This document shows positions 8,915 to 20,167 of a DNA stretch of 64,000 nt, one piece after another. A program made the translations under genes and the position numbers. Origin of the DNA: Zophobihabitans entericus (GTDB taxonomy: Bacteria; Pseudomonadota; Gammaproteobacteria; Enterobacterales; Orbaceae). The stretch's first letter is position 1. Each line of letters begins with the position of its first letter. The stretch lies in the NCBI RefSeq assembly GCF_011745665.1, contig NZ_CP050253.1, forward strand, positions 1,711,418-1,775,417, in the 5' to 3' direction. The notes beneath the pieces are model-generated. The model made no database searches. It was not told where the DNA came from and saw only the letters and a list, made by a program, of their open reading frames with translations.

Positions 8915-11900
8915 ATGATCGAACATGGTAAATATCACTCATTAACACTAATTAACTGGAACGGTTTCTTTGCCCGTACTTTTGAGCTGGATGAGCTTGT
9001 TACAACTCTATCAGGCGGTAATGGTGCCGGTAAATCAACGACGATGGCAGCTTTTGTTACTGCGTTAATTCCTGATTTAACTTTACTTCACTTCCGTAAT
9101 ACCACTGAAGCAGGCGCAACCAGCGGTTCAAGAGATAAAGGCTTACACGGTAAGTTACGCCCGGGCGTTTGTTACTCATTACTTGAAGTGGTGAATTCTC
9201 GTCATCAACGTATTATTTGTGGTGTTCGTCTGCAACAAGTTGCCGGTCGTGATAAGAAAGTGGATATCAAACCATTTATTGTTCAGGGCTTACCGACCAA
9301 TATTCAGCCAACCGAGATGGTGACAGAGCGTTTGGCTGAACGTCAGGCCAGAATCTTATCTTTACCTGAATTGAAAGACCGTATTGAGTCAATGGAAGGG
9401 GTTCAGTTTAAACAATTTAACTCTATTACTGACTACCACTCATTAATGTTTGATTTTGGCGTACTGCCAAAACGTTTACGTTCTGCATCTGATCGTAGTA
9501 AATACTATCGTCTGATTGAAGCATCACTTTATGGCGGTATTTCCAGTGCTATTACCCGTTCTCTGCGTGACTACCTGCTGCCAGAGAATAGTGGTGTACG
9601 CAAAGCATTCCAGGATATGGAAGCTGCACTACGTGAAAACCGGATGACGCTGGAGGCGATTCGAGTCACTCAGTCTGACCGTGATCTGTTTAAACATTTA
9701 ATTACTGAGTCAACTAACTATGTTGCCTCAGATTATATGCGTCATGCCAATGAGCGTCGCGTGCATATTGAAGAAGTGCTTGGTTACCGTAAGGATCTGT
9801 TTGATACCAAGCAACAGTTAGTTAATGATCAGTATCGTCATGTTGAAATGGCGAAAGAGTTACAGGAATATACCGAGTCTCAGTCAGATTTAGAGACAGA
9901 TTATCAGGCTGCCAGTGACCATTTAAATTTAGTTCAGACGGCGATGCGTCAGCAGGAAAAAATTGACCGCTATCAATCAGATTTAGATGAACTCACTTAT
10001 CGTTTAGAAGAACAAAGTGAAGTTGTGAGCGAGTCCAATGAACAGTATTTAGAGTATCAAACGCGTTCAGAAGAGACAGAACAAGAAGTTGATGAGATCA
10101 AAACGCAATTGGCTGATTATCAGCAGGCGTTAGATGTTCAGCAAACTCGTGCGATTCAATATCAACAGGCTCTACAGGCACTGGAAAACGCTAAAGAAGT
10201 TTGTCAGCTGAAAAAACTTTCTACAGAGAATGTTGAAGAACACCTAGCCAAGTTTAAACAAGTTGAGAAAGAAACCACTGAACTGGTTCTGCAACTGGAA
10301 CAAAAACTAAGCGTAGCAGATGCTGCAGTCACTCAGTTTGAACGTGCTTATGAACTGGTGGTTAAACTGGTTGGTGAAGTGACACGTGGTGAGGCATGGC
10401 AGGCGGCTCGTCAGACGCTGAAAGAGTGGCCTTCCCATAGTTATCAGGCAGAACGCGCTGAAAATCTGCAACTGCAACTGGCTGAGCTGGAACAGCGTTT
10501 TTATGAGCAAAAAGAAGCTGAAGAACGTTTAGCTCAGTTCTCAAAACGTTTTGAGCGTAACATTTCGGTCGAAGAATTAGATGATTTACAGCAAGAACTG
10601 GAAGCGAAGCTGGAAAATGCTTCTGCAAGTGCAACGTCATCAAGTGAACAACGCCTTGAGTTGCGTCAGGAACTAAATCAGATTCAAACCAAAGTTCGTG
10701 AGTTTACCGAGAAAGCACCAGCCTGGTTAAAAGCGCAGGAAGCCTTGATTACTCTACGTGAGCAATCAAATAAACCGCTTAAAACTAATCAACAAGTGAC
10801 TGAGTATATGCAGTCTCTACTTGAGACTGAACGTACGCTTACTGTTGAGCGCGATAGCGTAATGGGTAAACGTAAAATACTTGATGAGCAAATTGAACGA
10901 CTCAATCAACCAAATGGTGCTGAAGATGGGCGTTTAAATGCGCTCGCAGAACGTTTTAACGGTGTTTTACTGTCTGAAATTTATGATGACGTGACTATTG
11001 AAGATGCGCCGTACTTCTCTGCGTTATATGGTCCGTCAAGACAGGCGATTGTGGTTCCTGATCTGTCTGTGGTCAGAGCACAACTGGAGTCACTGGAAGA
11101 CTGCCCGGAAGATCTTTATTTCATCGAAGGTGATCCGTCATCATTTGATGATAGCGTTTTTGATAACGAAGAGATGGAAAATGCAGTTCTGGTTAAATCG
11201 GGTGATCGTCAGTGGCGTTATTCCCGCTTCCCGGAAGTACCTTTATTTGGTCGTGCTGCGCGTGAGACTCGCTTAGAAGTATTAACTGCTGAGCGTGAAG
11301 TGCTGGCTGAACAATACGCCACACTCTCTTTTGATTTACAAAAAACGCAGCGTGTACAACAAAATGTTAGCCAGTTTATTGGTGCTTATTTATCTGTCGC
11401 GTTTGAAGCTGATCCGGAAGCGGAGATGCAGAAATTGTCGGCACGTCGTGTTGAAATTGAACGTCAGTTAAGTAGTCAGGAAAATCAGGACAAACAACAT
11501 CAGGTACAGGTTGCTCAGTTAAAAGAGCAATTAAGTAGTCTGAATAAATTAACACCTTATTTACATTTGCTGGCAGATGATGATTTAGCGGATCGTGTTG
11601 ATGATTTACGTGATGAGCTTAGTGAAGCTCAGGAATCAGTTGACTTTGTGAAGCGTAATCGTGATGTCATTGCAGAGCTTGAACCACTTGTGCCGGTACT
11701 GCAAAGCGATCCTGAACAAAATGATGAACTACATTCTCAGTATGATGAGATTAAAGCCAAGCAACGCGTGGCTAAACAGCAGGTGTTTGCTTTAACCGAA
11801 GTTGTACAGCGTCGTGCTCATTTTGGTTATGCTGATTCAGCCAGTATGCTGACAGAAAATTCAGACCTGAATGAGAAATTACGCACACGTCTGGAACAAG

Positions 11901-13321
11901 TTGAAAAAGAACGTACTGAAGCACGTGATAAAGCTCGCCAATATCAGGCTCAATATAATCAATATAACCAAACTTTAGTATCACTGAAGAGTGCTTATGA
12001 TACTAAACGTGATATGTTGAATGAGCTGAAACAAGAGATGGAGCAAATTGGTGTTAAAGCCGATACTGCAACTGAAGAGCGTGCTCGCGTTCGCCGTGAT
12101 GAGCTGCAACAAAAAGTGAATAGCAACCGTTCTCACAGTAATCAGTTAGAAAAACAATTGATGATGTGTGAAAACGAAATGGATCAATTGCAGAAGAAAG
12201 TCCGTAAAGTTGAGCGTGATTATCAGCAATTACGTGAGCAGGTGGTTCAGGCTAAAGCTGGCTGGTGCTTGGTTCTGCGTATGGTGAAAGAAAATGGCGT
12301 TGAGCGTCGTTTACATCGTCGCGAACTGGCTTATTTAAATGCAGAAGATTTACGTTCTATGTCGGATAAGGCGCTGGGTTCTCTTCGTCAGGCGGTGGCA
12401 GATAATGAGCATTTACGTGATGTATTGCGTCTGTCTGAAGATGCAAAACACCCTGAGCGTAAGATTCAATTCTATATTGCCGTTTATAGCCACTTGCGTG
12501 AGCGTATCCGTCAGGATATTGTCAAAACAGACGATCCAATTGAAGCTATTGAGCAGATGGAAATTGAGTTGTCTCGCTTAACTGAAGAGTTAACCGGGCG
12601 TGAGCAGCAACTGGCTATTAGTGCTAAGAGTGTGGCTAATATTATTCGTAAGACGATTCAGCGTGAGCAAAATCGCATCCGTATGCTAAATCAAGGGCTG
12701 CAAGCTGTAGCATTTGGTCAGGTGAATGGTGTTCGTCTGAATGTGAACGTACGAGAAACCCATGCAACGTTATTATCGGTTCTGGCTGAGCAACAAGATG
12801 AGCATCAGGATCTATTCACCAATAATCGTATGACGTTCTCAGAAGCACTGGCGAAGCTTTATCAGCGTCTGAACCCACATATTGATGTTGGTCAGCGTAC
12901 TGCACAAACCATTGGTGAAGAGTTACTTGATTATCGTAACTATCTGGAACTGGATGTTGAAGTTAACCGTGGTGCAGATGGCTGGTTACGTGCGGAAAGT
13001 GGTGCACTATCAACGGGTGAGGCTATCGGTACAGGTATGTCAATCCTTCTGATGGTTATTCAAAGCTGGGAAGAAGAGTCTAAACGTTTACGTAGTAAAG
13101 ATATCTCTCCATGTCGCTTATTGTTCCTTGATGAGGCAGCGCGTCTGGATGCGAAATCTATTTCGACCTTGTTTGAACTTTGTGAACGTTTGGAGATGCA
13201 GCTGGTTATTGCGGCACCAGAGAATATCAGTCCGGAGAAGGGGACAACATATAAATTAGTGCGTAAAGTCTTTAATAATCAAGAGCATGTACACGTTGTT
13301 GGTTTAAAAGGGTTTGCATAA
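8915..13321 (+). CDS. mukB: Chromosome partition protein MukB (SMC-like ATPase)
   Basis: Large condensin ATPase, 1468 residues (E. coli 1486). Walker A GGNGAGKS is at residues 34-41; the C-terminal head has the signature [13 protein letters not shown] and Walker [12 protein letters not shown]. Between the heads lie long coiled-coil stretches rich in E, Q, L and R, broken near the middle (about residues 640-780) by the globular hinge ([19 protein letters not shown] onward). Starts two bases after mukE, so translation is coupled. MukBEF is confined to a subset of Gammaproteobacteria, which helps place the organism. Confidence 0.98.
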   Translation: MIEHGKYHSLTLINWNGFFARTFELDELVTTLSGGNGAGKSTTMAAFVTALIPDLTLLHFRNTTEAGATSGSRDKGLHGKLRPGVCYSLLEVVNSRHQRIICGVRLQQVAGRDKKVDIKPFIVQGLPTNIQPTEMVTERLAERQARILSLPELKDRIESMEGVQFKQFNSITDYHSLMFDFGVLPKRLRSASDRSKYYRLIEASLYGGISSAITRSLRDYLLPENSGVRKAFQDMEAALRENRMTLEAIRVTQSDRDLFKHLITESTNYVASDYMRHANERRVHIEEVLGYRKDLFDTKQQLVNDQYRHVEMAKELQEYTESQSDLETDYQAASDHLNLVQTAMRQQEKIDRYQSDLDELTYRLEEQSEVVSESNEQYLEYQTRSEETEQEVDEIKTQLADYQQALDVQQTRAIQYQQALQALENAKEVCQLKKLSTENVEEHLAKFKQVEKETTELVLQLEQKLSVADAAVTQFERAYELVVKLVGEVTRGEAWQAARQTLKEWPSHSYQAERAENLQLQLAELEQRFYEQKEAEERLAQFSKRFERNISVEELDDLQQELEAKLENASASATSSSEQRLELRQELNQIQTKVREFTEKAPAWLKAQEALITLREQSNKPLKTNQQVTEYMQSLLETERTLTVERDSVMGKRKILDEQIERLNQPNGAEDGRLNALAERFNGVLLSEIYDDVTIEDAPYFSALYGPSRQAIVVPDLSVVRAQLESLEDCPEDLYFIEGDPSSFDDSVFDNEEMENAVLVKSGDRQWRYSRFPEVPLFGRAARETRLEVLTAEREVLAEQYATLSFDLQKTQRVQQNVSQFIGAYLSVAFEADPEAEMQKLSARRVEIERQLSSQENQDKQHQVQVAQLKEQLSSLNKLTPYLHLLADDDLADRVDDLRDELSEAQESVDFVKRNRDVIAELEPLVPVLQSDPEQNDELHSQYDEIKAKQRVAKQQVFALTEVVQRRAHFGYADSASMLTENSDLNEKLRTRLEQVEKERTEARDKARQYQAQYNQYNQTLVSLKSAYDTKRDMLNELKQEMEQIGVKADTATEERARVRRDELQQKVNSNRSHSNQLEKQLMMCENEMDQLQKKVRKVERDYQQLREQVVQAKAGWCLVLRMVKENGVERRLHRRELAYLNAEDLRSMSDKALGSLRQAVADNEHLRDVLRLSEDAKHPERKIQFYIAVYSHLRERIRQDIVKTDDPIEAIEQMEIELSRLTEELTGREQQLAISAKSVANIIRKTIQREQNRIRMLNQGLQAVAFGQVNGVRLNVNVRETHATLLSVLAEQQDEHQDLFTNNRMTFSEALAKLYQRLNPHIDVGQRTAQTIGEELLDYRNYLELDVEVNRGADGWLRAESGALSTGEAIGTGMSILLMVIQSWEEESKRLRSKDISPCRLLFLDEAARLDAKSISTLFELCERLEMQLVIAAPENISPEKGTTYKLVRKVFNNQEHVHVVGLKGFA

Positions 13322-13406
13322 CAGAAGATAATTTGACTTAGGTCAACCTTATACATAAAATTGGCTCGTTTGTAGGTTGTTTCAATAACACGAAAAGGGA
13401 ATAAAA

Positions 13407-13706
13407 ATGAAAAAAGTATTAATGCTAGTGGTAGCAGTAACATTGTTAGCAGGTTGTGGTGCGAATAAACATGATGAGATGAGAACTCAACGTCTTACTG
13501 CTCAGGAATTAGGGCTTGCATCAACAGATGAAGTAACTCTTTCTAATGTAAAAGAAGGTGAAGCGGATGCTTTAGGTGGTAAACGTATTACGTTTAATGC
13601 AAGAACCAATAAAGGCCGTAACTTTGCGTGTTCTTACCTTTCAACACCAGCACTTTTACCGTTTGATGCTCCATCAATTAGTGACTTTAAATGTCAGCCT
13701 AAGTAA
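13407..13706 (+). CDS. Small lipoprotein of unknown function
   Basis: A 99-residue protein with a type II signal peptide MKKVLMLVVAVTLLAGC; the lipobox LAGC puts the lipidated cysteine at residue 17, with Gly at +2. Two further cysteines (FACSYLS and FKCQPK) in the mature part could form a disulfide. I do not recognise the family. It follows mukB by 85 bases with its own AAGGG-like ribosome site and is closed by a terminator, so it is probably a single-gene transcript. Confidence 0.8.
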   Translation: MKKVLMLVVAVTLLAGCGANKHDEMRTQRLTAQELGLASTDEVTLSNVKEGEADALGGKRITFNARTNKGRNFACSYLSTPALLPFDAPSISDFKCQPK

Positions 13707-13732
13707 AAATAGCTATCATTATTAAGAAATAT

Positions 13733-13775
13733 GTCCAATTTATCGTTTAACTAATAGATAAATTGGGCTTTTTTA
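13733..13775 (+). terminator. Terminator after the 99-residue lipoprotein gene
   Basis: Stem CCAATTTATC (13735-13744) / GATAAATTGG (13757-13766) followed by GCTTTTTT. Perfect 10-bp stem plus T-run. Confidence 0.85.
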
Positions 13776-13793
13776 TAAATTTTTGAGGTGAAC

Positions 13794-14408
13794 ATGAAGA
13801 GTATAAAGTTTATTCTGATAGCGCTTGCTGCGGTTGTATTAGCAGGTTGTGGAGTCAGCCAATCTTATGAAGAAGATCCAAAAGCTTTCTCAACTGGAGT
13901 CACAATTGTTACTAAAGAACAGGTTTATGCCTGGGGCTCAAGAACTAAATATGAGTTAAAAGATAAAGATGGAATGAGCTATGATGTTTATTCTGATCTT
14001 GATATTTATAATGTAGGTGATTGCGTGACATTATGGCAATCAAGAAATCGTAGTTATTGGCAGTATCCTCGTATTACTCCGGCACAAAGCAATTGTCAGG
14101 CTGCAACTAAGCAACAAGATGTGGGTGACAACTTTGTTTATTCAACAAAAAATGGTGTTACTGCAAAGCAAATAATTAGCCTCCATTTTGATGCATGGCT
14201 TGGTGCTTCAGCTAATGAAATTATGTCAGCCTGGGGTGTACCGGATAAGCAATCTTCTGCCGATGGTGTTTCGTATTTAGGCTATGTTTATAATTCATAT
14301 GATCCATATGGTAATCGCTCTTATTGCGACTTAACCTTTACTGTTAAGAAAGGTGTAATGACCAATTATAAGTGGAGTGGTAATGACTGCGGTGAGTTTT
14401 TAAGATAA
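13794..14408 (+). CDS. Lipoprotein of unknown function, BamE/SmpA-like C-terminal pattern
   Basis: A 204-residue lipoprotein. The ATG at 13794 is preferred over the in-frame GTG at 13788 because GAGG (13785-13788) lies five bases upstream of it. Signal peptide MKSIKFILIALAAVVLAGC has its lipobox cysteine at residue 19. The C-terminal part (LHFDAWLGASANEIMSAWG, then PDKQSSADGVSYLGY) resembles the short helix-plus-strand fold of small SmpA/BamE-like lipoproteins, but I cannot assign a family with certainty. No paralogy with the preceding lipoprotein is evident beyond the signal peptide. Confidence 0.75.
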   Translation: MKSIKFILIALAAVVLAGCGVSQSYEEDPKAFSTGVTIVTKEQVYAWGSRTKYELKDKDGMSYDVYSDLDIYNVGDCVTLWQSRNRSYWQYPRITPAQSNCQAATKQQDVGDNFVYSTKNGVTAKQIISLHFDAWLGASANEIMSAWGVPDKQSSADGVSYLGYVYNSYDPYGNRSYCDLTFTVKKGVMTNYKWSGNDCGEFLR

Positions 14409-14448
14409 CGATATAGTAATTCATTTATAACGTTATACACTGGTCAGC

Positions 14449-14479
14449 AAGGCGATTATTTATATAATCGCCTTTTTTA
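14449..14479 (+). terminator. Terminator after the 204-residue lipoprotein gene
   Basis: AAGGCGATTAT / ATAATCGCCTT stem followed by TTTTT. The remaining bases up to 14703 are AT-rich and should hold the promoter of the aconitase operon. Confidence 0.9.
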
Positions 14480-14703
14480 TTTCTTTATTTCTGGTTTTAT
14501 TCCCATTGAATACTTGTTTTTTCTGGTAAAAACGGGCAAATTAATTGAGTTATTCATAATTAATCGTAAAAACAGCATTGTTTTTCACTTAATAAGTAGC
14601 TAGCATACTAAATATTGCATTTTTAAACATAAAAAATGAATAAATATACAATTCATTGATGTTCTTTTACTCTAATTCACATAATAAGCAATGAGCGTGT
14701 AAC

Positions 14704-16962
14704 ATGGTATTTGATATTGATTTAATTAAGAAAATTTATCTGGCTTATCCAAATAAAATTAGTCATATTCAGGCAACGTTAAAACAACCTCTAACACTAA
14801 CTGAAAAAATTCTTTATGCTCATCTGTCCGAAGGTGAGGAAATCAAACTGTATCAACGTGGTGTTGATTATGTTAATTTTGATCCGGATCGCGTTGCGAT
14901 GCAGGATGCAACAGCGCAGATGGCATTATTACAGCTAATGAATTCAGGACGTGATCGTGTTGCTGTACCTTCTACTGTTCATTGTGATCATCTTATTCAG
15001 GCTCATAAAAATGCTTATGAAGATTTAATTGTTGCCGAGAATGGTAACAAAGAGGTCTATACGTTCCTGCGTGATGTATCAAATAAATATGGTATTGGTT
15101 TCTGGAAACCGGGGGCTGGCATTATTCATCAGGTTGTCCTTGAAAATTATGCGTTCCCGGGTGGGATGATGATTGGTACTGATTCACATACTCCTAATGC
15201 AGGTGGGCTGGCAATGCTCGCTATTGGTGTGGGTGGTGCTGATGCAGTAGACGTCATGGCAGGTATGCCGTGGGAATTAAAAATGCCAAAAATTATTGGT
15301 GTTAAGCTAACTGGTAAACTTTCTGGTTGGTCTTCTGCTAAAGACGTGATTTTAAAACTGGCGGGTATTTTGACTGTAAAAGGCGGGACTAACGCTGTTA
15401 TTGAATACTTTGGTGAAGGAACTCAATCTCTGTCTGCCACCGGTAAAGCCACAATTTGTAATATGGGTGCAGAGGTTGGTGCAACAGCATCTATCTTCCC
15501 ATTTGATGATAAATCTATTAATTATTTAAATATTACTGGACGCAAAGAAGTTGCCGATCTGGCTAAATCATTAATGGCGTGTTTTACGGCTGATGATGAA
15601 GTCATTAAACAACCGGAAACTTATTATGACCAACTGATTGAAATTAATTTGAGTGAACTGGAACCTTATGTAAATGGTCCGTTTACTCCGGATTTAGCTC
15701 ATCCTATTTCAAGCATGGCTCAGGCTATCAAAGAGGGTAATTATCCTGAAAATATGGAAGTAGGGCTGATTGGCTCCTGCACTAACTCTTCTTATGAAGA
15801 TATGAGTCGTGCGGCAACAATTATCAAAAATGCTCAGGATTTAGGTATTGAGATGAAAGCTCAGCTGATTATTAATCCGGGCTCAGAACAAGTACGTTAT
15901 ACTGCTGAGCGCGACGGTATTTTAGCTGTCTTTGAGAAAGCAGGTGCAGTCATTATGGCTAATGCTTGCGGGCCTTGTATCGGGCAATGGAAACGTGAAG
16001 GAGCAGAGAAAGAACAACGTAACTCCATCGTCACTTCATTTAACCGTAATTTTGCCAAACGTAATGATGGTAATCCCAATACTTATGCGTTTGTCTGTTC
16101 ACCTGAAATTGTTGCAGCCCTATCAATTGCAGGCAGCCTGAGTTTTAATCCTATGACGGATACTTTAGTCAACAAAAAAGGCGAGAAAGTTAAACTGGCA
16201 GAGCCGGTTGGTGATGAATTACCGAAAGATGGCTTTAGTGTTGAAGATGCAGGTTATATCGAGCCTATTGCGGATGGTAGTAAAGTTGAAGTGGTTATTG
16301 CTCCTCATTCTGAGCGTTTACAGAAGCTGGCTCCGTTTGCCCGCTGGGACGGTAAAGATATTATTGAACAGCCACTCTTGATTAAAGTCACAGGTAAAGC
16401 GACAACTGACCATATCTCTATGGCCGGTCCGTGGCTGCGCTATCGCGGTCATTTAGATAATATTTCTAACAATATGTTAATTGGTGCCGTTAACGCATTC
16501 AATAATAAAACTAATAGTGTGCTTGATACTGAGAGCAAAGAGTATATTGCTGTTCCGGCATTAGCGCGTAAATATAAATCAGCAGGGCTGGGCTCTATTG
16601 TTATTGCTGAAGAAAACTATGGTGAAGGCTCTTCTCGTGAACATGCCGCTATGGAACCACGCTTCTTAAATGTGAAAGCAATTGTCGCTAAATCCTTTGC
16701 CCGTATTCATGAAACGAACCTGAAAAAGCAAGGCATGCTGGCTTTAACGTTTTCTAATAAATCAGATTATGACAAGGTAAGAGAAAACGACAAGATCAGT
16801 ATTGTTGGTCTGACAACATTTAGTCCGGGTAAAAATCTGACTATGGTGTTAAATCATAGTGATGGTACTGTTGATAAAGTTGACGTTGTGCATACTTATA
16901 ACGAGGCTCAAATTGAGTGGTTTAAAGCAGGTAGCGCACTAAATAAATTAAAAGCGCAATAA
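14704..16962 (+). CDS. acn: Aconitate hydratase, mitochondrial type
   Basis: Converts citrate to isocitrate through a 4Fe-4S cluster. Length 752 residues matches mitochondrial ACO2, not the roughly 890-residue AcnA or 865-residue AcnB of Enterobacterales. Cluster ligands are visible as Cys359 in GSCTNSS and Cys422/Cys425 in [10 protein letters not shown]. Segments such as [14 protein letters not shown] and [13 protein letters not shown] are typical of the mitochondrial/Bacteroides subfamily. It heads a three-gene cluster with icd and citrate synthase, the same set known around the mitochondrial-like aconitase of Bacteroides fragilis. Acquisition from outside Gammaproteobacteria is an inference; codon use looks like that of its neighbours. 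Confidence 0.95.
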   Translation: MVFDIDLIKKIYLAYPNKISHIQATLKQPLTLTEKILYAHLSEGEEIKLYQRGVDYVNFDPDRVAMQDATAQMALLQLMNSGRDRVAVPSTVHCDHLIQAHKNAYEDLIVAENGNKEVYTFLRDVSNKYGIGFWKPGAGIIHQVVLENYAFPGGMMIGTDSHTPNAGGLAMLAIGVGGADAVDVMAGMPWELKMPKIIGVKLTGKLSGWSSAKDVILKLAGILTVKGGTNAVIEYFGEGTQSLSATGKATICNMGAEVGATASIFPFDDKSINYLNITGRKEVADLAKSLMACFTADDEVIKQPETYYDQLIEINLSELEPYVNGPFTPDLAHPISSMAQAIKEGNYPENMEVGLIGSCTNSSYEDMSRAATIIKNAQDLGIEMKAQLIINPGSEQVRYTAERDGILAVFEKAGAVIMANACGPCIGQWKREGAEKEQRNSIVTSFNRNFAKRNDGNPNTYAFVCSPEIVAALSIAGSLSFNPMTDTLVNKKGEKVKLAEPVGDELPKDGFSVEDAGYIEPIADGSKVEVVIAPHSERLQKLAPFARWDGKDIIEQPLLIKVTGKATTDHISMAGPWLRYRGHLDNISNNMLIGAVNAFNNKTNSVLDTESKEYIAVPALARKYKSAGLGSIVIAEENYGEGSSREHAAMEPRFLNVKAIVAKSFARIHETNLKKQGMLALTFSNKSDYDKVRENDKISIVGLTTFSPGKNLTMVLNHSDGTVDKVDVVHTYNEAQIEWFKAGSALNKLKAQ

Positions 16963-16981
16963 GATTCTGATTGTTGTGCTT

Positions 16982-17008
16982 AAAGCCGGATTATGCCGGC
17001 TTTTTTAG
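16982..17008 (+). terminator. Hairpin with T-run between acn and icd
   Basis: AAAGCCGG-ATTA-type stem closing with CCGGCTTTTTT. It has the form of an intrinsic terminator but lies in a 76-base gap between two genes of one pathway, so partial termination lowering icd-gltA expression relative to acn is likely. Confidence 0.75.
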
Positions 17009-17038
17009 CCATTATGAGCTGTAAAGAAGGATATTATT

Positions 17039-18301
17039 ATGAGTGATAAAATTACTATTCATCAGGGCCAGTTAAAGGTGCCAAGTCATCCTGTGATTCC
17101 ATTTATTGAAGGCGATGGTGTCGGAAAAGAGATTTGGCAGGCAGCTCAAACTATTTTTGATAAAGCGATAGAAAAGGCTTATCAGGGCAAACGTAAAGTG
17201 GTCTGGAAAGAAGTGTTAGCCGGAGAGAAGTCATTTAATCTGAATGGTTCATGGCTACCAGATGACACAATGCAGGCGTTTAAGGATTATCTGGTTGGCA
17301 TTAAAGGGCCATTAACAACTCCTGTTGGTGGTGGGATTCGCTCACTTAACGTGGCTTTACGTCAGGAACTTGATCTGTTTGTTTGTCTGCGTCCGGTGCG
17401 TTGGTTTAAAGGGGTTGAGACACCAATTAAATATCCGGAAAAAGTGAATATGACGATCTTCCGTGAAAATACAGAGGATATTTATGCTGGTATTGAGTGG
17501 ATGCAAGGTAGTGCAGAGGCTAAAAAACTGTATCACTTTTTAAAAGATGAAATGGGTGTGAAGAAGATTCGTTTCCCTGAAACTTCCTCATTTGGTATTA
17601 AACCTGTCTCTGTTGAAGGTTCTGAACGTTTAATTCGTTCAGCTATTGAATATGCTATTACAAACAAATTACCTTCTGTCACTCTGGTACATAAAGGTAA
17701 TATTATGAAATTTACTGAAGGTGGTTTTAAACAATGGGGCTATGAGCTGGCTGAACGTGAGTTCTCGGCTAAGACCTTTACCATGAATCAGTATGATAAG
17801 TTGAAAAAGTCAGAAGGTAAAGCTGCTGCTGACGCTGCACTTAAGACAGCTAAAGAAAGTAACAAAGTGATTATTAACGATGTTATCGCTGATGCTTTTT
17901 TACAAAATACACTTCTTAAACCAGAGGCTTACTCTGTTATTGCCACATTGAACCTGAATGGGGACTATGTGTCAGATCAGCTTGCGGCTATGGTTGGGGG
18001 GATTGGTATTGCCCCAGGTGCTAATATTAACTATTTATCGGGCCATGCAATTTTTGAAGCAACACATGGCACGGCTCCGGACATTGCCGGTCAGAATCAG
18101 GCAAATCCATCTTCACTCTTGTTATCTGGCGTTATGATGTTTGATTATCTTGGCTGGTCAGAAGTTGGTGAACTTATTACTCAGGCGATGGAGAAGTTAT
18201 TCCAACGCGGTCAGGCAACAGTTGATTTAGCGCGTTTTATGACAAATGGGCAAACCTTATCAACGACTGCTTTCACACAAGCAATGATTGAAAACCTCTA
18301 A
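17039..18301 (+). CDS. icd: Isocitrate dehydrogenase, type I with NAD+-type cofactor residues
   Basis: Oxidative decarboxylation of isocitrate to 2-oxoglutarate. The 420-residue protein aligns nearly throughout with E. coli Icd (416), including the regulatory-serine/substrate loop [12 protein letters not shown] and [12 protein letters not shown]. The cofactor pocket differs: where E. coli NADP-IDH has Lys344, Tyr345, Val351 and Tyr391 this protein has Asp348, Ile349, Ala355 and Val395 (motif [15 protein letters not shown]), the set associated with NAD+ specificity; Arg395 is kept (Arg399). I infer NAD+ dependence. AAGGA precedes the ATG. Second gene of the acn operon. Confidence 0.95.
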   Translation: MSDKITIHQGQLKVPSHPVIPFIEGDGVGKEIWQAAQTIFDKAIEKAYQGKRKVVWKEVLAGEKSFNLNGSWLPDDTMQAFKDYLVGIKGPLTTPVGGGIRSLNVALRQELDLFVCLRPVRWFKGVETPIKYPEKVNMTIFRENTEDIYAGIEWMQGSAEAKKLYHFLKDEMGVKKIRFPETSSFGIKPVSVEGSERLIRSAIEYAITNKLPSVTLVHKGNIMKFTEGGFKQWGYELAEREFSAKTFTMNQYDKLKKSEGKAAADAALKTAKESNKVIINDVIADAFLQNTLLKPEAYSVIATLNLNGDYVSDQLAAMVGGIGIAPGANINYLSGHAIFEATHGTAPDIAGQNQANPSSLLLSGVMMFDYLGWSEVGELITQAMEKLFQRGQATVDLARFMTNGQTLSTTAFTQAMIENL

Positions 18302-18321
18302 AAATAAGGAAGCAAATAATA

Positions 18322-19677
18322 ATGAAAAATGAATTTATGATTTATAAGCTTTCTGAAACCGTGAAGTCGACGTGTAAAATTGAGAGTGAATTATTTGAAA
18401 AGTTTAATGTTAAGCGCGGACTGCGTAATGCCGATCATACAGGGGTTCTTGTTGGCTTAACGACAGTTGGTGATGTGCTTGGTTATGAGCGTCTTGAGGA
18501 TGGTTCATTACAGGCAATTCCTGGTAAGTTACTCTATCGTGGTATTGATATTGATGATTTGGTACATAGTATTCAACATGAGAAGCGTACCGGATTTGAA
18601 GAGGTGATTTTTCTGTTACTATCGGGATATTTGCCTGATAAGGATGAATTAAAACAGTTTTCTCGTTTACTCAATGAGTCAATGGCGCTAGAGAAGCAAA
18701 CTAAGATGAGTATTATTCAGCTTGAAGGGCAAAATATTATGAATATTTTAGCTCGTACAGTGCTGGAAATGTACACATATGATGAAGCACCTGATGATAC
18801 CACGCGTGAGAATTTAATGCGTCAATCCATCGATCTGGTTGCGAAGTTCCCGGCAATTATCGCTTATGCTTATAATATTTTACGTCATAGTGCCAAAGGT
18901 CAGTCGCTACATATCCGTCATCCAAATGAGAATTTTTCTATTGCAGAAAACTTTCTATATATGATGAAGGGCTCAAATGGTTACACTAATTTAGATGTTC
19001 GAGTACTTGATCTGGCAATGATCATTCATGCTGAACATGGTGGTGGTAATAACTCAACATTTACGGTGAGAGTAACCAGTTCAACTGGAACAGATACTTA
19101 TTCCTCAATTGCGGCGGGTATTGGTTCATTAAAAGGTCCTTTGCATGGTGGTGCAAATCTACAAGTGTGTAGTATGTTTGAACACCTGAAAGAGGCGATC
19201 AACGACTGGACAGATGTTAAAGAACTGGATACTTATCTGGCTAAAATGTTAAACCGCGAAGCATATAATAAGGCGGGTCTTATTTATGGTATTGGTCATG
19301 CGGTGTATACCATTTCTGATCCACGGGCCTCTTTATTAAAAGAAATGGCAAGGGATCTGGCTGAAGAGAAAGGTCGTCAGAAAGAGTTTGAATTTTTGCA
19401 GTTAATTGAAGAACGTGCGATCAATGCTGTGATGAGCCGTAAAGGAAGTAAAGCGAAGAAACAGGTTTGTGCTAACGTTGACCTGTATTCTGGTTTTGTG
19501 TATGAGATGATTGGTCTGCCTAAAGAAGTTTATACCGCGTTGTTTGCTATGTCTCGTATTGTTGGATGGTGTGCACATCGTATCGAAGAACTGAATTTTG
19601 ATGATCGCCGAATTATTCGACCGGCTTATAAAAATATTGGAGATTTTGTTGAATTCGTTTCATTGAAGGATCGATAG
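18322..19677 (+). CDS. gltA: Citrate synthase, non-proteobacterial type
   Basis: Condenses acetyl-CoA and oxaloacetate to citrate. At 451 residues with the N-terminal extension LFEKFNVKRGLRNADHTGVLVGLT it resembles citrate synthases of Firmicutes and Bacteroidetes more than the NADH-inhibited hexameric GltA of Enterobacterales (427). Catalytic histidines are seen in HAEHGGGNNSTF and GIGHAVYTISDPRA, and the catalytic aspartate in ANVDLYSG. It starts 20 bases after icd with an AAGGAAG ribosome site. It completes the route from acetyl-CoA to 2-oxoglutarate in one operon. Confidence 0.93.
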   Translation: MKNEFMIYKLSETVKSTCKIESELFEKFNVKRGLRNADHTGVLVGLTTVGDVLGYERLEDGSLQAIPGKLLYRGIDIDDLVHSIQHEKRTGFEEVIFLLLSGYLPDKDELKQFSRLLNESMALEKQTKMSIIQLEGQNIMNILARTVLEMYTYDEAPDDTTRENLMRQSIDLVAKFPAIIAYAYNILRHSAKGQSLHIRHPNENFSIAENFLYMMKGSNGYTNLDVRVLDLAMIIHAEHGGGNNSTFTVRVTSSTGTDTYSSIAAGIGSLKGPLHGGANLQVCSMFEHLKEAINDWTDVKELDTYLAKMLNREAYNKAGLIYGIGHAVYTISDPRASLLKEMARDLAEEKGRQKEFEFLQLIEERAINAVMSRKGSKAKKQVCANVDLYSGFVYEMIGLPKEVYTALFAMSRIVGWCAHRIEELNFDDRRIIRPAYKNIGDFVEFVSLKDR

Positions 19678-19700
19678 AATTCAGTAATTTGTTTTTCAAA

Positions 19701-19717
19701 ACGCGGCTATGCCGCGT
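19701..19717 (+). repeat. Short palindrome ACGCGGC-TAT-GCCGCGT
   Basis: A perfect 7-bp stem with a 3-base loop 23 bases after the citrate synthase stop. It is related in form to the GCGCGAC palindromes at 20182 and 61277. No T-run follows directly, so it is a weak terminator candidate. Confidence 0.55.
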
Positions 19718-20014
19718 AACTTATTAGTCTTAACAATGTGTTGAGCTGCGAACGCCAGTGGGAACACTGCGATTTTACTAAAGCGCAAGTATGAGAGGTC
19801 TTCTCGATTGTTTTGGTGCTGTCTGATTGGTCTTCTAACAGTATAATCAGGTTTTTATGCTAGCCACAATTTACTCTAACGCATTGATTAATAAGCATTT
19901 TAATTTTTAAATGTGTAATAAAATCAAATAATTATGATTTTATCTTGTAAATTTTTCTTAAAAGCATGGTCATGTAGCGCAATTGAAGATTTTTTGATGG
20001 TATTAGCAGGGGGT

Positions 20015-20145
20015 TTTTGCGGGGAAGCACGCCCCCTCTGTTCGTGTGTTTTTGTATCGCTACTCGTTATGAGTATTGGGTTTAGGACGGACTGCGCCGC
20101 CCATGCGCAATGCTTTTGGTGAGTTTGATGGCCTACCGCACCCCA
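20015..20145 (+). repeat. Palindromic repeat module, copy 3, with linked GTTTGATGGCC segment
   Basis: Hairpin A (20019-20036, GCGGGGAAGCACGCCCCC) and hairpin B (20085-20102) lie in the same order and orientation as at 5891-5988, with matching TTTTTGTATCG and TTGGGTTTAGG spacer words. Directly after it, GTTTGATGGCCTACCGCACC (20123-20142) matches the reverse strand of 6360-6381. The rest of 19718-20014 is AT-rich with no gene seen. Confidence 0.8.
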
Positions 20146-20167
20146 CAGGCTAATAGTTTTCACAGCT

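Noticed and set aside
10307-10643. Minus-strand frames within mukB
   Set aside because: Shadow frames of the MukB coiled coil; no family recognised.
19924-20163. Frames of 79 and 62 residues on opposite strands
   Set aside because: They mirror each other over repeat copy 3, as expected of palindromic DNA, not genes.
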